DNA of 64,000 bases from JAXMDS01 sp043777815 (GTDB lineage: Bacteria; Pseudomonadota; Alphaproteobacteria; Rickettsiales; Rickettsiaceae): assembly GCA_043777815.1 (NCBI GenBank), contig JAYWHH010000009.1, positions 1 to 64,000 on the forward strand, in the 5' to 3' direction. Shown here in pieces: positions 19,883-29,609 of the stretch. The position numbers and the translations under genes are program-made. How positions within the stretch are numbered: position 1 is the first letter of the stretch; each line of letters begins with the position of its first letter. The notes below the pieces were generated by a model. It saw only the letters and a program-made list of their open reading frames with translations, was not told where the DNA came from and ran no database searches.

Positions 19883-22579
19883 TTACTCTTGCTCTGTATT
19901 ATTTTGATTTGCACCAAGTGGCGGTACATTCTCACTATAATTACTTTCTATACTCATGGCCTGATAATAATTTGTTGTTGATGAATTTTCTTCCATCGCG
20001 ACATCGCCCACAACATCATTTTCTATCGCGACATCATGATGATTGTCTGATAAATTATGTTTCTTCATATTCTCGTCTAAATTCTCTTCCATCATGGCTT
20101 CATTAGAAGATTTATTTCTTTCCATCATATCTTCATCATGATCTATCTCTAAATCCTTTTTCTCAATTTTTTCTTTCATTATATTTTTATAATGATTTGC
20201 TTTGATTGAACATGTCTCTACAATGGCTTCATAATGATTGTCTGATAAATTTTCTTCGATCATTGCTTCATTAGAATATTTATTTATTTCCATCATAGCT
20301 TTATTAGAAGATTTCTTCTCTTCTATTTCAAGCTCTTTTGGCAATTCTTCAATTTCTTTTTCTTTTTTGTTGCAAAGATCCAATCTAACCTCAGTCATCA
20401 TACATTTGTTTTCTGTATTTTTCCTATCTATATCTATTATGGATTTTTTTTCCTCATCTTTCTCAGTCATCATACATTTGTTTTCTGAATTTTTCCTATC
20501 TATATCTATTATGGATTTTTTCCCCTCAGCTTCTTCTTCTATCATGGATTTCTTTTCCTCAGCCTCCTCCTCCATAATTGACTTCTCTTCCACCATGCTT
20601 TCATAATTAGTCATTGTTGATAACTTCTCTTCCATCATTTCTTTCTCTTCCTTCTCCTGTTGCTTAATTTCTCTTTTTATTCTTTTTTCAATTCTTTTTT
20701 GCTTCTCTTCTTGTGCTTTTTCTGCCTCTTTTTGCCTTTTCTCTGTGATTATATTCTTTATTATTGATTTACATTTTTTTAGTATGGAATTTATATCTCC
20801 TGATGAGAAAAATTCATAATATTCTGAGTCTAACTCTATATTTATTTCATATTTTGAACTTAGTCCCTTAAAGATCTTTTTTATATCAGATATAATGTCT
20901 GCTTGCGTTAATTTATCATCATTAGGTTGGCATTGATATATTTTTAATAGATCTTGTAATAATATCAGAACATAAAATAGTTTTGCATCATTAATATCTA
21001 TGGCTCTTTTCCATTTATGATATTCATAGGTATCCAATCTATGACATTTCAACATATATTGATCTTCTTTATCTTCTTTTTTATCAAAATACTCATAAAC
21101 TTCTTTCCTTGTGAAAAAATCTTCAATTACAAGTACAAACACATCTGTTTCTACACTCACATTATAAGAATTTAATTTCAATAAATTATCCACACTGATT
21201 CCTTTTTTTATAATTAATTTCTTAAATTGTAATAAATTATTACAAATATGTTGCAAGAAATTTGAGTTAATAAAGCAGGTTTTATATTCTTTTTCAAGAA
21301 GTTGAAGTAAAACTATGATTGCAGGATCATTAATTCTTTCATTTACTTTATAAAGCAAACCTTCAGTAATTTCTCTATTATCTCGTACAACATTATCATC
21401 ATGCTTTTTTATCACAATATTACCTTCGTACATTTCAATTGCTTTGATTTTCTCAGCACCTTCGTACATTTCAATAGATCTAATTGACTCATATTTTTTT
21501 ATTGGAATTTCATTTTGCTGCATTTCCATTTCTGAAATTTCGTTTTGTTGTATTTCTATTGTTTTGATTGTTGCAGATGTAAGATATAATTTGCAATTTA
21601 TCTCACTTTTATTTAAATCAATTTTGAAATATGAATCAGAAATTTTTAATTTTTTATCATGAGTATATTCACTTTTTACTTCAAAAGTTTTTTTTCTTGT
21701 TTTTATTTTAGTATCTATATTAGTAATAGGTAAATTATTCAATTTAACTAAATCAAAATTGTATTTTTTTATTGTAAACATTTCATATGCCGCACTTTTG
21801 TATTTTATGCAAAAAGAATAAGTGTTATACCACGATTCAAGCATTATACATCCATCTTTTATAGGAATAAAATGTGGTAAATCATTTTTATATGATTCTA
21901 GATCTGCAATTTTATTTGGATCAATTTGTTCATTAAGAATTTCTTTAATGAATCTATAACAAAATATTGGATCTGATTTATTAATAAAATTATTAAAAAT
22001 ATTTTCTGTTAACATATTATTGGTTTTATTATGCAGCTTGTATTGATACATTCTTTTTTGACCAAGAAACGAATGTATTAACTGTATTGGAATAGATTTT
22101 GGCTTGTTAACATTGGCGATATTAATCATTGTTAAGCAACAATAACTTCCCTCTAAGCTAGTTTCTAATTTAAAAACATCTACTCCTTTGTATAAATGAT
22201 TCTCAAGATAACTTAATTTCATTGTTAATTTGAACTGTTTCTCATAAGAAGTATTTAATATTTTTTTTATATTAGAAAACACTTCGTTACTTATTGCAGA
22301 ATCTTTTATCTGATAAGAAAATATTTGTGATTTTTTAGTACATAATTTTTTATTATACAAATTAATTACTAAGCTGGTATCTGATTTAATTAGCCTCAGC
22401 TCACATATTGTAGCTTTGTTGTCCAAGCTTATTTTTATATCCTGGCCTGTTATTGGTAGGTCATAATTAGGTTTTATAAATGTTTTAATGAATGTTGTAG
22501 AGATAAAAGATTTATCTTGCTGAATATCTGGATAAGAGTCAAGGACAACTTCCTCTAACTTACAATTGTTTTCTTGCAT
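19883..22579 (-). CDS. Orphan protein with long acidic repeat tail, paralogue of the 683-aa protein
   Basis: Function unknown. This is the longest orphan in the window at 898 aa. Residues 1-600 correspond to the 683-aa paralogue. Residues 600-880 are highly charged and repetitive: a Lys/Glu coiled-coil (EKRQKEAEKAQEEKQKR), then copies of a 24-residue unit containing KKSIIDIDRKN(S/T)ENKCMMTE with a 72-bp DNA period, then MMEENL / SDNHYEA units. The final residues, GANQNNTEQE, match the paralogue's tail. Short repeats EMQQNEI and AIEMYEG occur near 345-370. There is no signal peptide. It could be an exported or surface-associated protein; nothing in it proves this. Confidence 0.75.
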   Translation of the reverse strand: MQENNCKLEEVVLDSYPDIQQDKSFISTTFIKTFIKPNYDLPITGQDIKISLDNKATICELRLIKSDTSLVINLYNKKLCTKKSQIFSYQIKDSAISNEVFSNIKKILNTSYEKQFKLTMKLSYLENHLYKGVDVFKLETSLEGSYCCLTMINIANVNKPKSIPIQLIHSFLGQKRMYQYKLHNKTNNMLTENIFNNFINKSDPIFCYRFIKEILNEQIDPNKIADLESYKNDLPHFIPIKDGCIMLESWYNTYSFCIKYKSAAYEMFTIKKYNFDLVKLNNLPITNIDTKIKTRKKTFEVKSEYTHDKKLKISDSYFKIDLNKSEINCKLYLTSATIKTIEIQQNEISEMEMQQNEIPIKKYESIRSIEMYEGAEKIKAIEMYEGNIVIKKHDDNVVRDNREITEGLLYKVNERINDPAIIVLLQLLEKEYKTCFINSNFLQHICNNLLQFKKLIIKKGISVDNLLKLNSYNVSVETDVFVLVIEDFFTRKEVYEYFDKKEDKEDQYMLKCHRLDTYEYHKWKRAIDINDAKLFYVLILLQDLLKIYQCQPNDDKLTQADIISDIKKIFKGLSSKYEINIELDSEYYEFFSSGDINSILKKCKSIIKNIITEKRQKEAEKAQEEKQKRIEKRIKREIKQQEKEEKEMMEEKLSTMTNYESMVEEKSIMEEEAEEKKSMIEEEAEGKKSIIDIDRKNSENKCMMTEKDEEKKSIIDIDRKNTENKCMMTEVRLDLCNKKEKEIEELPKELEIEEKKSSNKAMMEINKYSNEAMIEENLSDNHYEAIVETCSIKANHYKNIMKEKIEKKDLEIDHDEDMMERNKSSNEAMMEENLDENMKKHNLSDNHHDVAIENDVVGDVAMEENSSTTNYYQAMSIESNYSENVPPLGANQNNTEQE
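20391..20535 (-). repeat. 72-bp in-frame tandem repeat in the 898-aa gene
   Basis: Two copies start at 20391 and 20463 (plus-strand TCAGTCATCATACATTTG) and differ by a few bases. Each encodes 24 residues. Confidence 0.9.
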
Positions 22580-22622
22580 TATATTTATAGTTCATTTTAA
22601 TAAATTAAACCTTATTAATCAT
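22577..22622 (-). promoter_or_regulatory. Leader shared with the 683-aa paralogue
   Basis: The sequence directly upstream of the start codon matches that of the paralogue at 18066-18110 apart from about five substitutions and one extra base. Similarity falls off beyond about 45 bp, so the conserved block is limited to the likely promoter and leader. Confidence 0.55.
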
Positions 22623-22719
22623 AAAGAATGCAAGTGAATGTTTTAATAATATTCGTGGTAATACACTTTATAAATTAAAATATAAACTAATATGAAGTAA
22701 AAATAAACGAGATTTTATA

Positions 22720-24549
22720 TCACACAACATGCGCACTTAAAAATGTTGATGAACTTTTATCTATATCATCAAGTGAGAAAAATGTTAAGCCATGCTGACT
22801 TATATCATCATGACTTATTTCATCTAGCGCGAGGGGGGGGGTAGATGCGCTCTTATTATAAGAATTAGAGTGATGTTGGTGATTTGGATCTTGAGTTCGT
22901 GGACCAATCATTGGATGATTATTTATCCCTTTCAATTCCCCTTTCAAAGTTTCTTGATTAACTTTTTGATTTTTGGTTTCTTGTTCCATTGTATATAAGC
23001 AGCCTTGGGTGTAACCATGTGCACGTGTGTTATTTTCAACACTCCCGTGTGCTTCTTGAGCATATGAAGTAGCTTTTTTTATCTGTTCAAAAGCAGTTGC
23101 AGAAAAACCAATAAATACCTCCTTCCTGAATCCCGTAATACCTGTTTTGATGTAAGGCTTGTTGTCTTTATCCAGCTGGATATCACTTAGTTTAGGATTT
23201 TGAAGGATCATTTTACCATCTATCATTAGAATTTCTATTTTTTCTTTGATGCTTTTGATGGGAAGAGAGATTTTGATGTTGTATTTTCTGAGTTTGTTGA
23301 TGTCATTGACCTGAATTCCGAACGTTCCATCTTTATTCAAATTAATCTTGAATAGATCCTGATTTGACCCCGGAATAGGTACGGAAGCAGATTTATAAAG
23401 ATTTTTCAGCTTATTTTCTTCTGCAGGTTCCTTAAATTCTAGCTTAATTGGTTTTGCATCTTTAAATGTCTCATCCGCAAATTTTTTGAAATCTACTTTA
23501 TCATTTTTTATATGTGGATTGATTAAATTTTTATATATCTGATATTGATCGAGTGATTCTGAGGTTGGAGCTGGAATAAGAGTTGTCTCGGCTCCTCCTT
23601 TTTCACAAAGCCCAAAAAGCTCTTTTAGTACTTTATCTTTCATTGCTGGAGTTTCTACTATCTCTCTTTCAGCTTTTTCTCTATCCGCTGCTGCTTTCTC
23701 AGCGTTTTCTTGTTCCTCTCTTTCAGCTTTTTCTCTATCCGACGCTGCTTGTTCTTGTCTTGCCGTGGCCTCTTTTTCAGCTGCATCTTTTTCAGCTTCC
23801 GATGTTTCTGTAGGCAAATCATTAATATATTTCCATCCTGCTAAAGATTTATCCGCTGCTTTTTTCTGTTCATGATCTCTTGCTAATTGATCCAATATGG
23901 GAGTTGAAGATATTTTATTAGCTGAAAATGTTTTATTAAAAGTTTGTCCATTTTCATATATACTAGGCTGATTATCCTTAAGCTTGTCTTCTAAATCTTG
24001 TTCAGTTGGCATGTTAGCAAATTTATCCTTATTATCTTTTTTTATAAATTTATCTAAAATCGGTCCTTTATAAATCGCATTGCTTCTTGGCCTAGATTCT
24101 TCTAAGCCTTGCAAGGATTTTTCAAAATTTTGATAAATATCTTGTGACTCATCTTTTAGTAAATTAAGACTAAGTTTAAATCCATTTATTTTTTGAGTTT
24201 TTGTCATATCTTCCGTTTCCGGGGATTCTAGATCTGTTTTTATTGAGTTCAATGCATCAATAATCTTTTGAGTATTTAGATTTTCCTTTTCGATATAATC
24301 TTTAGTTGCTTTGAAATATACATATTGATCCTCTAGTTTTAAGGTAAAAGCTTTTGACAGTGAGTCTTTATTTTTTTGAGAAATTATTTCTAATGTCTTG
24401 ATCGTTTGATCAAATTGAATCTTTTCGTTTTTAAAATCTTGTGTGAGGCCGATATAGTCAGAATCATGATCCTCTTCAATATGTAAAATAAAATTTTTGA
24501 TTAAATTTTGTTTTTCTGTATAAATTTTAAAATGTTCTGTAGTTTGCAC
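22720..24549 (-). CDS. Orphan protein with coiled coil and a C9 tract near its end
   Basis: Function unknown. The 609 aa begin with a helical region (1-170), then a linker, then an Ala/Glu/Lys coiled coil near residues 250-305 made of REKAEREEQENAEKAAA-type repeats. From 310 to 520 there is a more globular part with strands (LPIKSIKEKIEILMIDGKM). Near residue 571 two Pro codons lie in a run of nine C. Losing or gaining one C would stop translation within seven codons and remove the last 37 residues. The gene is 103 bp downstream of a coiled-coil gene and 140 bp upstream of nothing but the 898-aa gene on the same strand. No signal peptide. Confidence 0.72.
   Translation of the reverse strand: MQTTEHFKIYTEKQNLIKNFILHIEEDHDSDYIGLTQDFKNEKIQFDQTIKTLEIISQKNKDSLSKAFTLKLEDQYVYFKATKDYIEKENLNTQKIIDALNSIKTDLESPETEDMTKTQKINGFKLSLNLLKDESQDIYQNFEKSLQGLEESRPRSNAIYKGPILDKFIKKDNKDKFANMPTEQDLEDKLKDNQPSIYENGQTFNKTFSANKISSTPILDQLARDHEQKKAADKSLAGWKYINDLPTETSEAEKDAAEKEATARQEQAASDREKAEREEQENAEKAAADREKAEREIVETPAMKDKVLKELFGLCEKGGAETTLIPAPTSESLDQYQIYKNLINPHIKNDKVDFKKFADETFKDAKPIKLEFKEPAEENKLKNLYKSASVPIPGSNQDLFKINLNKDGTFGIQVNDINKLRKYNIKISLPIKSIKEKIEILMIDGKMILQNPKLSDIQLDKDNKPYIKTGITGFRKEVFIGFSATAFEQIKKATSYAQEAHGSVENNTRAHGYTQGCLYTMEQETKNQKVNQETLKGELKGINNHPMIGPRTQDPNHQHHSNSYNKSASTPPLALDEISHDDISQHGLTFFSLDDIDKSSSTFLSAHVV
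22833..22841 (-). repeat. Homopolymer C9 (G9 on the plus strand) inside a coding sequence
   Basis: Nine consecutive G on the plus strand within an AT-rich gene. It encodes the Pro-Pro of a Thr-Pro-Pro-Leu segment. C8 leads to a TAG after Ser-Arg; C10 leads to a TGA after Pro-Arg-Ala-Arg. It is by far the longest G/C run I see in the window. Confidence 0.9.
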
Positions 24550-24651
24550 AGTAATAATACTTCCTTGATATAAAAATATATCGCAATTTATATCAAATGA
24601 TAATTTAGTATTTCAATTTCTGATAGAAAAAATTGACTGGAGGTTTATAGG

Positions 24652-25260
24652 TTACAAATTATCTGATATATCAGTATTATGACCACTAATATCCATTTTA
24701 TATTGTTCATTTTGAGCTAAGACTGGATAATGAGAATTTATTTTTTTAGTAAAGTTCAATTGATCGTCATAATTACTTCGCTCTTCTTCTGGGGGCTCTG
24801 GATAATGAATAGTTGGAGCATTGGGATCGCGAGGTTTTTTCTTTAACATTCTCAATTCGTGCCTAAGGTTATCTATTTCCATTCTATTTTCTGAGTTCTC
24901 TATAAATTCTTTTGAATGTAGATCTATAAGAGTTTTTTTATGTTTTGTTAACTCTTCTATCTCGTCATCTTTCGCATCCAGTTCTTTTTGAACAAAAGCA
25001 GCAAATTCTTCTAATTTCTTTTTTGAATCTTCATCTTTTTCTTTCAATTTCTTCTTTGAATCTTCATCTTTTTCTTTCAATTTCTCCTGAACAAAAGTTG
25101 CGACTTTTTCTAATTGCTTTTTTAAATCTCCATTTTTTTCAGCTATTTCTTCATCCCTGATTTTTATTTCACGCTTTAATTTATTTATCTCTTGATCTTT
25201 CATATATAAAGCAACTTCTTCTTTTGAAGGCTCGTATCTTTTCTTTTTGCAACACTTCAT
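24652..25260 (-). CDS. Short coiled-coil protein with an N-terminal Cys-Cys/polybasic motif
   Basis: Function unknown. The 202-aa product starts MKCCKKKRYE, then forms a continuous heptad-rich coiled coil from about residue 15 to 140, including a duplicated LKEKDEDSKKK unit (11 residues, 33 bp). The end is Pro- and Asn-rich (PNAPTIHYPEPPEEERS). There is no signal peptide. Adjacent cysteines followed by Lys/Arg look like the membrane-anchoring motifs that eukaryotic palmitoyltransferases modify, which would suit a protein acting in a host cell; this is speculation. The 609-aa orphan lies downstream on the same strand. Confidence 0.65.
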   Translation of the reverse strand: MKCCKKKRYEPSKEEVALYMKDQEINKLKREIKIRDEEIAEKNGDLKKQLEKVATFVQEKLKEKDEDSKKKLKEKDEDSKKKLEEFAAFVQKELDAKDDEIEELTKHKKTLIDLHSKEFIENSENRMEIDNLRHELRMLKKKPRDPNAPTIHYPEPPEEERSNYDDQLNFTKKINSHYPVLAQNEQYKMDISGHNTDISDNL

Positions 25261-25813
25261 AATTTTTTAGTGTATAGTTAATGACACTATTTTACTATCT
25301 ATTACCATTATCCCCAAATTTTGTACAAAAATAATTTTAAGAGGCGGGTAATTTAGTAAAGATTGTATCTAACAAAGAATGACAATCTATTAATCCGCTA
25401 TATAAGGGCAGTAATTTCTTGAATAACTAAGACATGACTTACTGTGTAAAAAAGAACGGGTCCGAGTATAACATAATATAAAAAAAGCGGCTTCTAACAT
25501 ATAAAACCAATAATTTAATAGTTCTTGAGGTCGCGCCGTATAAAAAAGAGTGAACCTTGGATATAAAACAATAATGTAAAAATAATAATTGAGTAGTCTA
25601 GAAGAGACTTATAGAACGCGTGAAAGAGAATAGTCCGAGAGTCTTATAAAATCAGCAATTTCTTAAATGACTATTGAGGGTGCGTTATATAAAGGAAAGT
25701 AGACTTTGGACATAACACAATAATGCAAAATAGTCCAGGGTGGACATACAGAGCGTGTAAAAGATAATGGCATATAAAGTGGTGTGGTATAATCTTAGTT
25801 TTAAGGAACCATA
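25261..25813. other. Spacer with a degenerate duplication of about 149 bp
   Basis: No gene seen. Segments around 25500-25600 recur around 25645-25750: ACCTTGGATATAAAACAATAATG at 25554 corresponds to ACTTTGGACATAACACAATAATG at 25703 (shown here only as key landmarks), and GAACGCGTGAAAGAGAATA corresponds to GAGCGTGTAAAAGATAATG. A TATAAT box at 25788 and an AAGGA Shine-Dalgarno at 25803 precede aspS. Confidence 0.65.
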
Positions 25814-27829
25814 ATGGATCAAGAATCTTTAGCAAATATATCTAATAACTCTGGGCAACCTAATGCCACACAGTCAAATACCGGTGGGCAGGTGACAAAT
25901 AAACCTAATAACTCTGCGCAACCTAATGCCCCGCAGTTAAATGAAACAAATATACCCAATGCTATCGCCTTACAGTCAAATACCGGTGTGCAGGCGACAA
26001 ATACACCTAATGCAGCCATGCACACGCAATCAAATGCATCCAATAATGAAGTGCAGCCTAAAAATTATCAATCTAAATATCGAACTCACTTGTGTAATCA
26101 GTTGAATTTGACTCATGTAAATCAAGTTATTTCAATTTCAGGCTGGGTCGCACACAAGAGAGATCATGGTAATTTAGTATTTATTGATTTGCGTGATAAC
26201 TTTGGAATAACTCAAGTTATTTTTGAAGGCAGTATCTTAAGTCAACTAGAAAATTTGACATTAGAAAGCGTTATTACAATAACTGGAATAGTAAAAGCCA
26301 GGGATTCTAATGTGATAAACAAAAATTTGGACACGGGTGAAATTGAGGTTAGGGCTTCTAGCATAACAGTAGAATCTTTTGCAGATCATGTGCCGTTTGA
26401 AATCTATAATACCACGGCCATACCAGAAGATTTGAGGTTGAAATATAGATTTTTAGACCTCAGAAGAGATGAAGTTCATCAAAATATCTTATTACGCTCA
26501 AGAGTAACTAGAAAAATAAGAGATTTAATGCATAATGCAGGATTTACTGAGTTTCAAACCCCAATTCTAACTTCCAGTTCCCCAGAAGGCGCAAGAGATT
26601 TCTTAGTGCCCTCTAGATTAAATCCAGGTAAATTTTATGCCTTGCCACAAGCTCCACAGCAATTTAAACAATTGTTGATGGTTTCAGGATTTGATAAATA
26701 TTTTCAAATAGCTCCTTGTTTTAGAGATGAGGATGCTAGAGCTGATAGATCTCCCGGAGAATTTTATCAATTAGACATAGAAATGTCATTTGTTGAACAA
26801 GAAGATGTTTTTAGGATAATTGAACCAATTATATACGAGCTTTTCAAGTCCGAGTCAACTAAATCAATTACGTATCCATTTAAACGTATCACATACGATG
26901 AATCTATGCTTCATTATGGAACTGATAAGCCAGATTTACGTAATCCATTGATAATACAAGACGTTACTAATATCTTTTTCGACTCAAACTTCACTGCATT
27001 TATTAATTTGATTAAGCAAAACTATGAAGTAAGAGCAATTAAAGCCGATTGCTCTGGTAAATCAAGAGCATTCTTTGATCAATTGAACAAATTTGCCCAA
27101 AGTTTAGGCCTGCAAGGCTTGGGTTACATTCAATTTGGTGATGAAATTAAAGGTCCAATAGCTAAGTTTTTAACTGAGCAAAACTTTGCAGACATAAAAA
27201 ATAAACTATTAGTTCAAAATGGTGATACTGTTTTCTTTATTTGCGCACCAAAAAATGATATTAACAAATTTGGACATCAGATTAGATCTGAATTAGGATT
27301 AAGTTTAGACTTGATTGACAAATCTATATATGAATTTGTTTGGGTAACTGATTTTCCATTTTTTGAACTAGATAAGGAGGGCAAGATAGACTTTTCACAC
27401 AATCCTTTCTCCATGCCTCAATGTTCTATTGAAGAATTAAAGTCTGGCAACACTGAAGATTTGTTAAAAATTAAGGCATTTCAATATGATATTGTTTGCA
27501 ATGGCATTGAGTTATCAAGTGGCGCAATTAGAAATCATAAATTAGATGTTTTATATACTGCTTTTGGAATCGTAGGATACTCGGAAAATGAAGTTAATGA
27601 TAAATTTCCAAATATGGTTAATGCTTTTAAATATGGCGCCCCTCCTCATGGCGGGATAGCTCCTGGACTTGATCGAATTGTAATGCTTTTGGCTGGTACA
27701 GAAAATATTAGAGAGGTTATTGCTTTTCCACTAAATCAACAGGGTAGAGACTTAATGATGAATGCTCCAAATGAAGTTTGCCTCAAACAATTGCAGGAAT
27801 TGAATCTGAAGTTACTGCAGAAAGCTTAA
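25814..27829 (+). CDS. aspS: Aspartyl-tRNA synthetase with a repetitive N-terminal extension
   Basis: Charges tRNA with aspartate (probably the non-discriminating type, since GatA is present). The conserved protein starts near residue 85 with YRTHLCNQLN, followed by the OB fold (SGWVAHKRDHGNLVFIDLRD), class II motif 2 (FRDEDARADRSPGEFYQLD) and motif 3 (GIAPGLDRIVMLL). The first 84 residues are an Asn/Gln/Thr-rich extension with repeated QSNTGxQ(V/A)TN and (P)NNSxQPNA units. The ATG at 25814 has a good AAGGA ribosome-binding site 7 bp upstream, which supports translation of the extension; a later in-frame Met (about residue 69) has none. Confidence 0.95.
   Translation: MDQESLANISNNSGQPNATQSNTGGQVTNKPNNSAQPNAPQLNETNIPNAIALQSNTGVQATNTPNAAMHTQSNASNNEVQPKNYQSKYRTHLCNQLNLTHVNQVISISGWVAHKRDHGNLVFIDLRDNFGITQVIFEGSILSQLENLTLESVITITGIVKARDSNVINKNLDTGEIEVRASSITVESFADHVPFEIYNTTAIPEDLRLKYRFLDLRRDEVHQNILLRSRVTRKIRDLMHNAGFTEFQTPILTSSSPEGARDFLVPSRLNPGKFYALPQAPQQFKQLLMVSGFDKYFQIAPCFRDEDARADRSPGEFYQLDIEMSFVEQEDVFRIIEPIIYELFKSESTKSITYPFKRITYDESMLHYGTDKPDLRNPLIIQDVTNIFFDSNFTAFINLIKQNYEVRAIKADCSGKSRAFFDQLNKFAQSLGLQGLGYIQFGDEIKGPIAKFLTEQNFADIKNKLLVQNGDTVFFICAPKNDINKFGHQIRSELGLSLDLIDKSIYEFVWVTDFPFFELDKEGKIDFSHNPFSMPQCSIEELKSGNTEDLLKIKAFQYDIVCNGIELSSGAIRNHKLDVLYTAFGIVGYSENEVNDKFPNMVNAFKYGAPPHGGIAPGLDRIVMLLAGTENIREVIAFPLNQQGRDLMMNAPNEVCLKQLQELNLKLLQKA
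25853..26030 (+). repeat. In-frame repeats encoding the AspS N-terminal extension
   Basis: Degenerate copies of a unit of roughly 60 bp (CAGTCAAATACCGGTG at 25870 and 25974; AACTCTGnGCAACCTAATGC at 25847 and 25910). They stay in frame and lack stops. Confidence 0.75.
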
Positions 27830-27990
27830 TCTTTCAAGAGATGTAATATGAGATGGGACTTAGATTTTTCAAGAGATGTAATATGAGATGGCGCTAAATT
27901 TGTTTTTTCAGGATACTTGACCCATAAGTTTGCATAAAAACTGAGTATTAGATGCTTAATCTCTCAAGAAATATAACAGGAGTTGGGATT
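27822..27990 (+). repeat. 35-bp repeat starting at the aspS stop
   Basis: TTTCAAGAGATGTAATATG occurs at 27832 and 27867, with a weaker third copy at 27961 that again follows GCTTAATCT, the last codon and stop of aspS. Confidence 0.8.
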
Positions 27991-28502
27991 TATAAATGTT
28001 TTTTCAAGACACTCGCCTCTCTTTGAACAGAAACTAAGTCCTGAAACTTAACTATCTTATTCTTAACAATATAAGCTTAATTCCTAATGATGAATGCTCC
28101 AAATGAAGTTTGCTTCAATATTTTAAACTTTCTAAGCTTCTTTATATGCTTTTATAGAATTTAACTTCTAGATTGATAGCTTAGCTTTAAACTATTTTCT
28201 TTTTTGACTTAACCTTGAGGAATAAGTATTTTTGTAATTTATATTTTTAAAATATTTTTATAATCTGTATTTTTATTATCAAATGTTGACATCAATATAT
28301 AGTTTATAACTAAAAAACAAGGCTGATAAGTTTAACTGAAATACAATATTGCAATGAATTATATTGCAAAACAAGTTAATAAAATATCTATCTAGCTTAC
28401 TTTATTTTTAAGATAATGGGTTTGTGCGTGATTATCATGCCTTATTTTATCTTCATAGTATTGGAGTCATTTATATAGAATTTATGATTAAAAAATTCAT
28501 TA
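27991..28502. other. Spacer with a displaced copy of the aspS 3' coding end
   Basis: No gene seen. Positions 28085-28118 match aspS 27753-27786 with one mismatch (TAATGATGAATGCTCC...), 332 bp downstream of the original. The rest is AT-rich. Confidence 0.85.
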
Positions 28503-29537
28503 TTAATCTAATCCCAAATTAATAAGATAATCAATATTAGTATCAGGAGCACTTGGTCCGTCAAATGCTTGTCCTGCAGATTCTTCATTCATTTCGGATC
28601 TATTCTCAGTAGATTCTTCATTCATCTGCGATTCATTCTCAAGCTCTTGTTCTGTATTTTGATTATTATTAACCTCAGCAGCCTCAGCAACCTCAGCAAC
28701 CTCAGCAACCTCCAACGTTGTTTCATTATGTGGTTGCTTTTTTGCTATATCAATCAAAACATCATTGGCCTTATCTATTATTTCACCTAATTTACTCTGA
28801 AGATTACGCAATTCTAGTGGAATTGAGTTATTCTCCATTTCATCATTGGTCCCCGAATCATTAACTTCTAAATCCATAAACATATTTCTCGACTCACTTA
28901 TGAAATTAATAAAAGAATCATAAGAATTATCATTCTGTGAAATATAATTTTCTAAAATCTTTGTTAGCTTTTCTATAAAGCTAGATATCTTTTCTTCTTT
29001 ATGCATGGAATCAAAAACAAGTACAACGTTTTTTATTTGATTTAAAGCAGAAGATACAATATCACTTGCTTGAGAAGTGCTTCTATTTAAAATGTTATTT
29101 ACAATTTCTCCAACCATATGAAGACTTAAAGACTCATTTTCCTGAATGGGCATAGATGTGCGCTCCATATCCATTGTTGTATTTTCTCTTGCGTTTATTA
29201 GTTGCGCATGTGTCATATTGTCTTCTGTGTGAGCTCTTTGAAGCGTATGTTCTATATTCATTTCTTGTGTAGGCATATTTGTTTCGCTTTCACATATATT
29301 ATTTATATCTTCTTGTGCATTTTTTATAAATGCTATACCACATTCTGAAATATTTAGCATAGTTTTAATGATTGTAGAATTATCATTAGTCATACTAAAT
29401 TCATCACTATACAAGATCATTTTTGTAATGATATTTAGAAAATTAATTTCCATTTCACTTAAATGAATTTTAATTAAATCTAATGCATTGTCAAAGTTAT
29501 TCTCTTGTTTAATATAATCAAAATCTAAACTAGGCAT
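28503..29537 (-). CDS. Orphan protein, C-terminal part of a gene split by one TAG
   Basis: Function unknown. The 344-aa open frame is in the same frame as the 90-aa ORF upstream; between them are one TAG (29610-29612) and 24 open codons that end at this Met. Without the TAG the gene would encode 459 residues. The product is acidic and helical, with a Gln/Met/Asn-rich section near residues 85-130, a repeated VAEVAEVAEAAEV stretch near 280 and a repeat of ENESQMNEES / ENRSEMNEES near 305. No signal peptide. Whether translation starts here (ATG 29537 has no clear ribosome-binding site) or the gene is dead cannot be told. Confidence 0.6.
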   Translation of the reverse strand: MPSLDFDYIKQENNFDNALDLIKIHLSEMEINFLNIITKMILYSDEFSMTNDNSTIIKTMLNISECGIAFIKNAQEDINNICESETNMPTQEMNIEHTLQRAHTEDNMTHAQLINARENTTMDMERTSMPIQENESLSLHMVGEIVNNILNRSTSQASDIVSSALNQIKNVVLVFDSMHKEEKISSFIEKLTKILENYISQNDNSYDSFINFISESRNMFMDLEVNDSGTNDEMENNSIPLELRNLQSKLGEIIDKANDVLIDIAKKQPHNETTLEVAEVAEVAEAAEVNNNQNTEQELENESQMNEESTENRSEMNEESAGQAFDGPSAPDTNIDYLINLGLD

Positions 29538-29609
29538 TATTTCATGTCTAAGATCAGATATGACTTTTTCATTTTCACAAGGTATATTTGAAAGTAATTC
29601 TTTTATTTC

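Noticed and set aside
19747..19935. A 62-codon ORF at the end of the 898-aa gene
   Set aside because: It overlaps the orphan's conserved tail in another frame and runs into the repeat spacer; no sign of coding.
16017..22579. Composite mobile element made of the two orphan paralogues around tgt
   Set aside because: They have no transposase motif, terminal inverted repeats or target-site duplication, and tgt between them is an ordinary chromosomal gene.
22833..22841. C9 tract as a sequencing error
   Set aside because: It cannot be excluded, but the frame is correct at nine and continues for 37 residues in the style of the protein, so I treated it as real.
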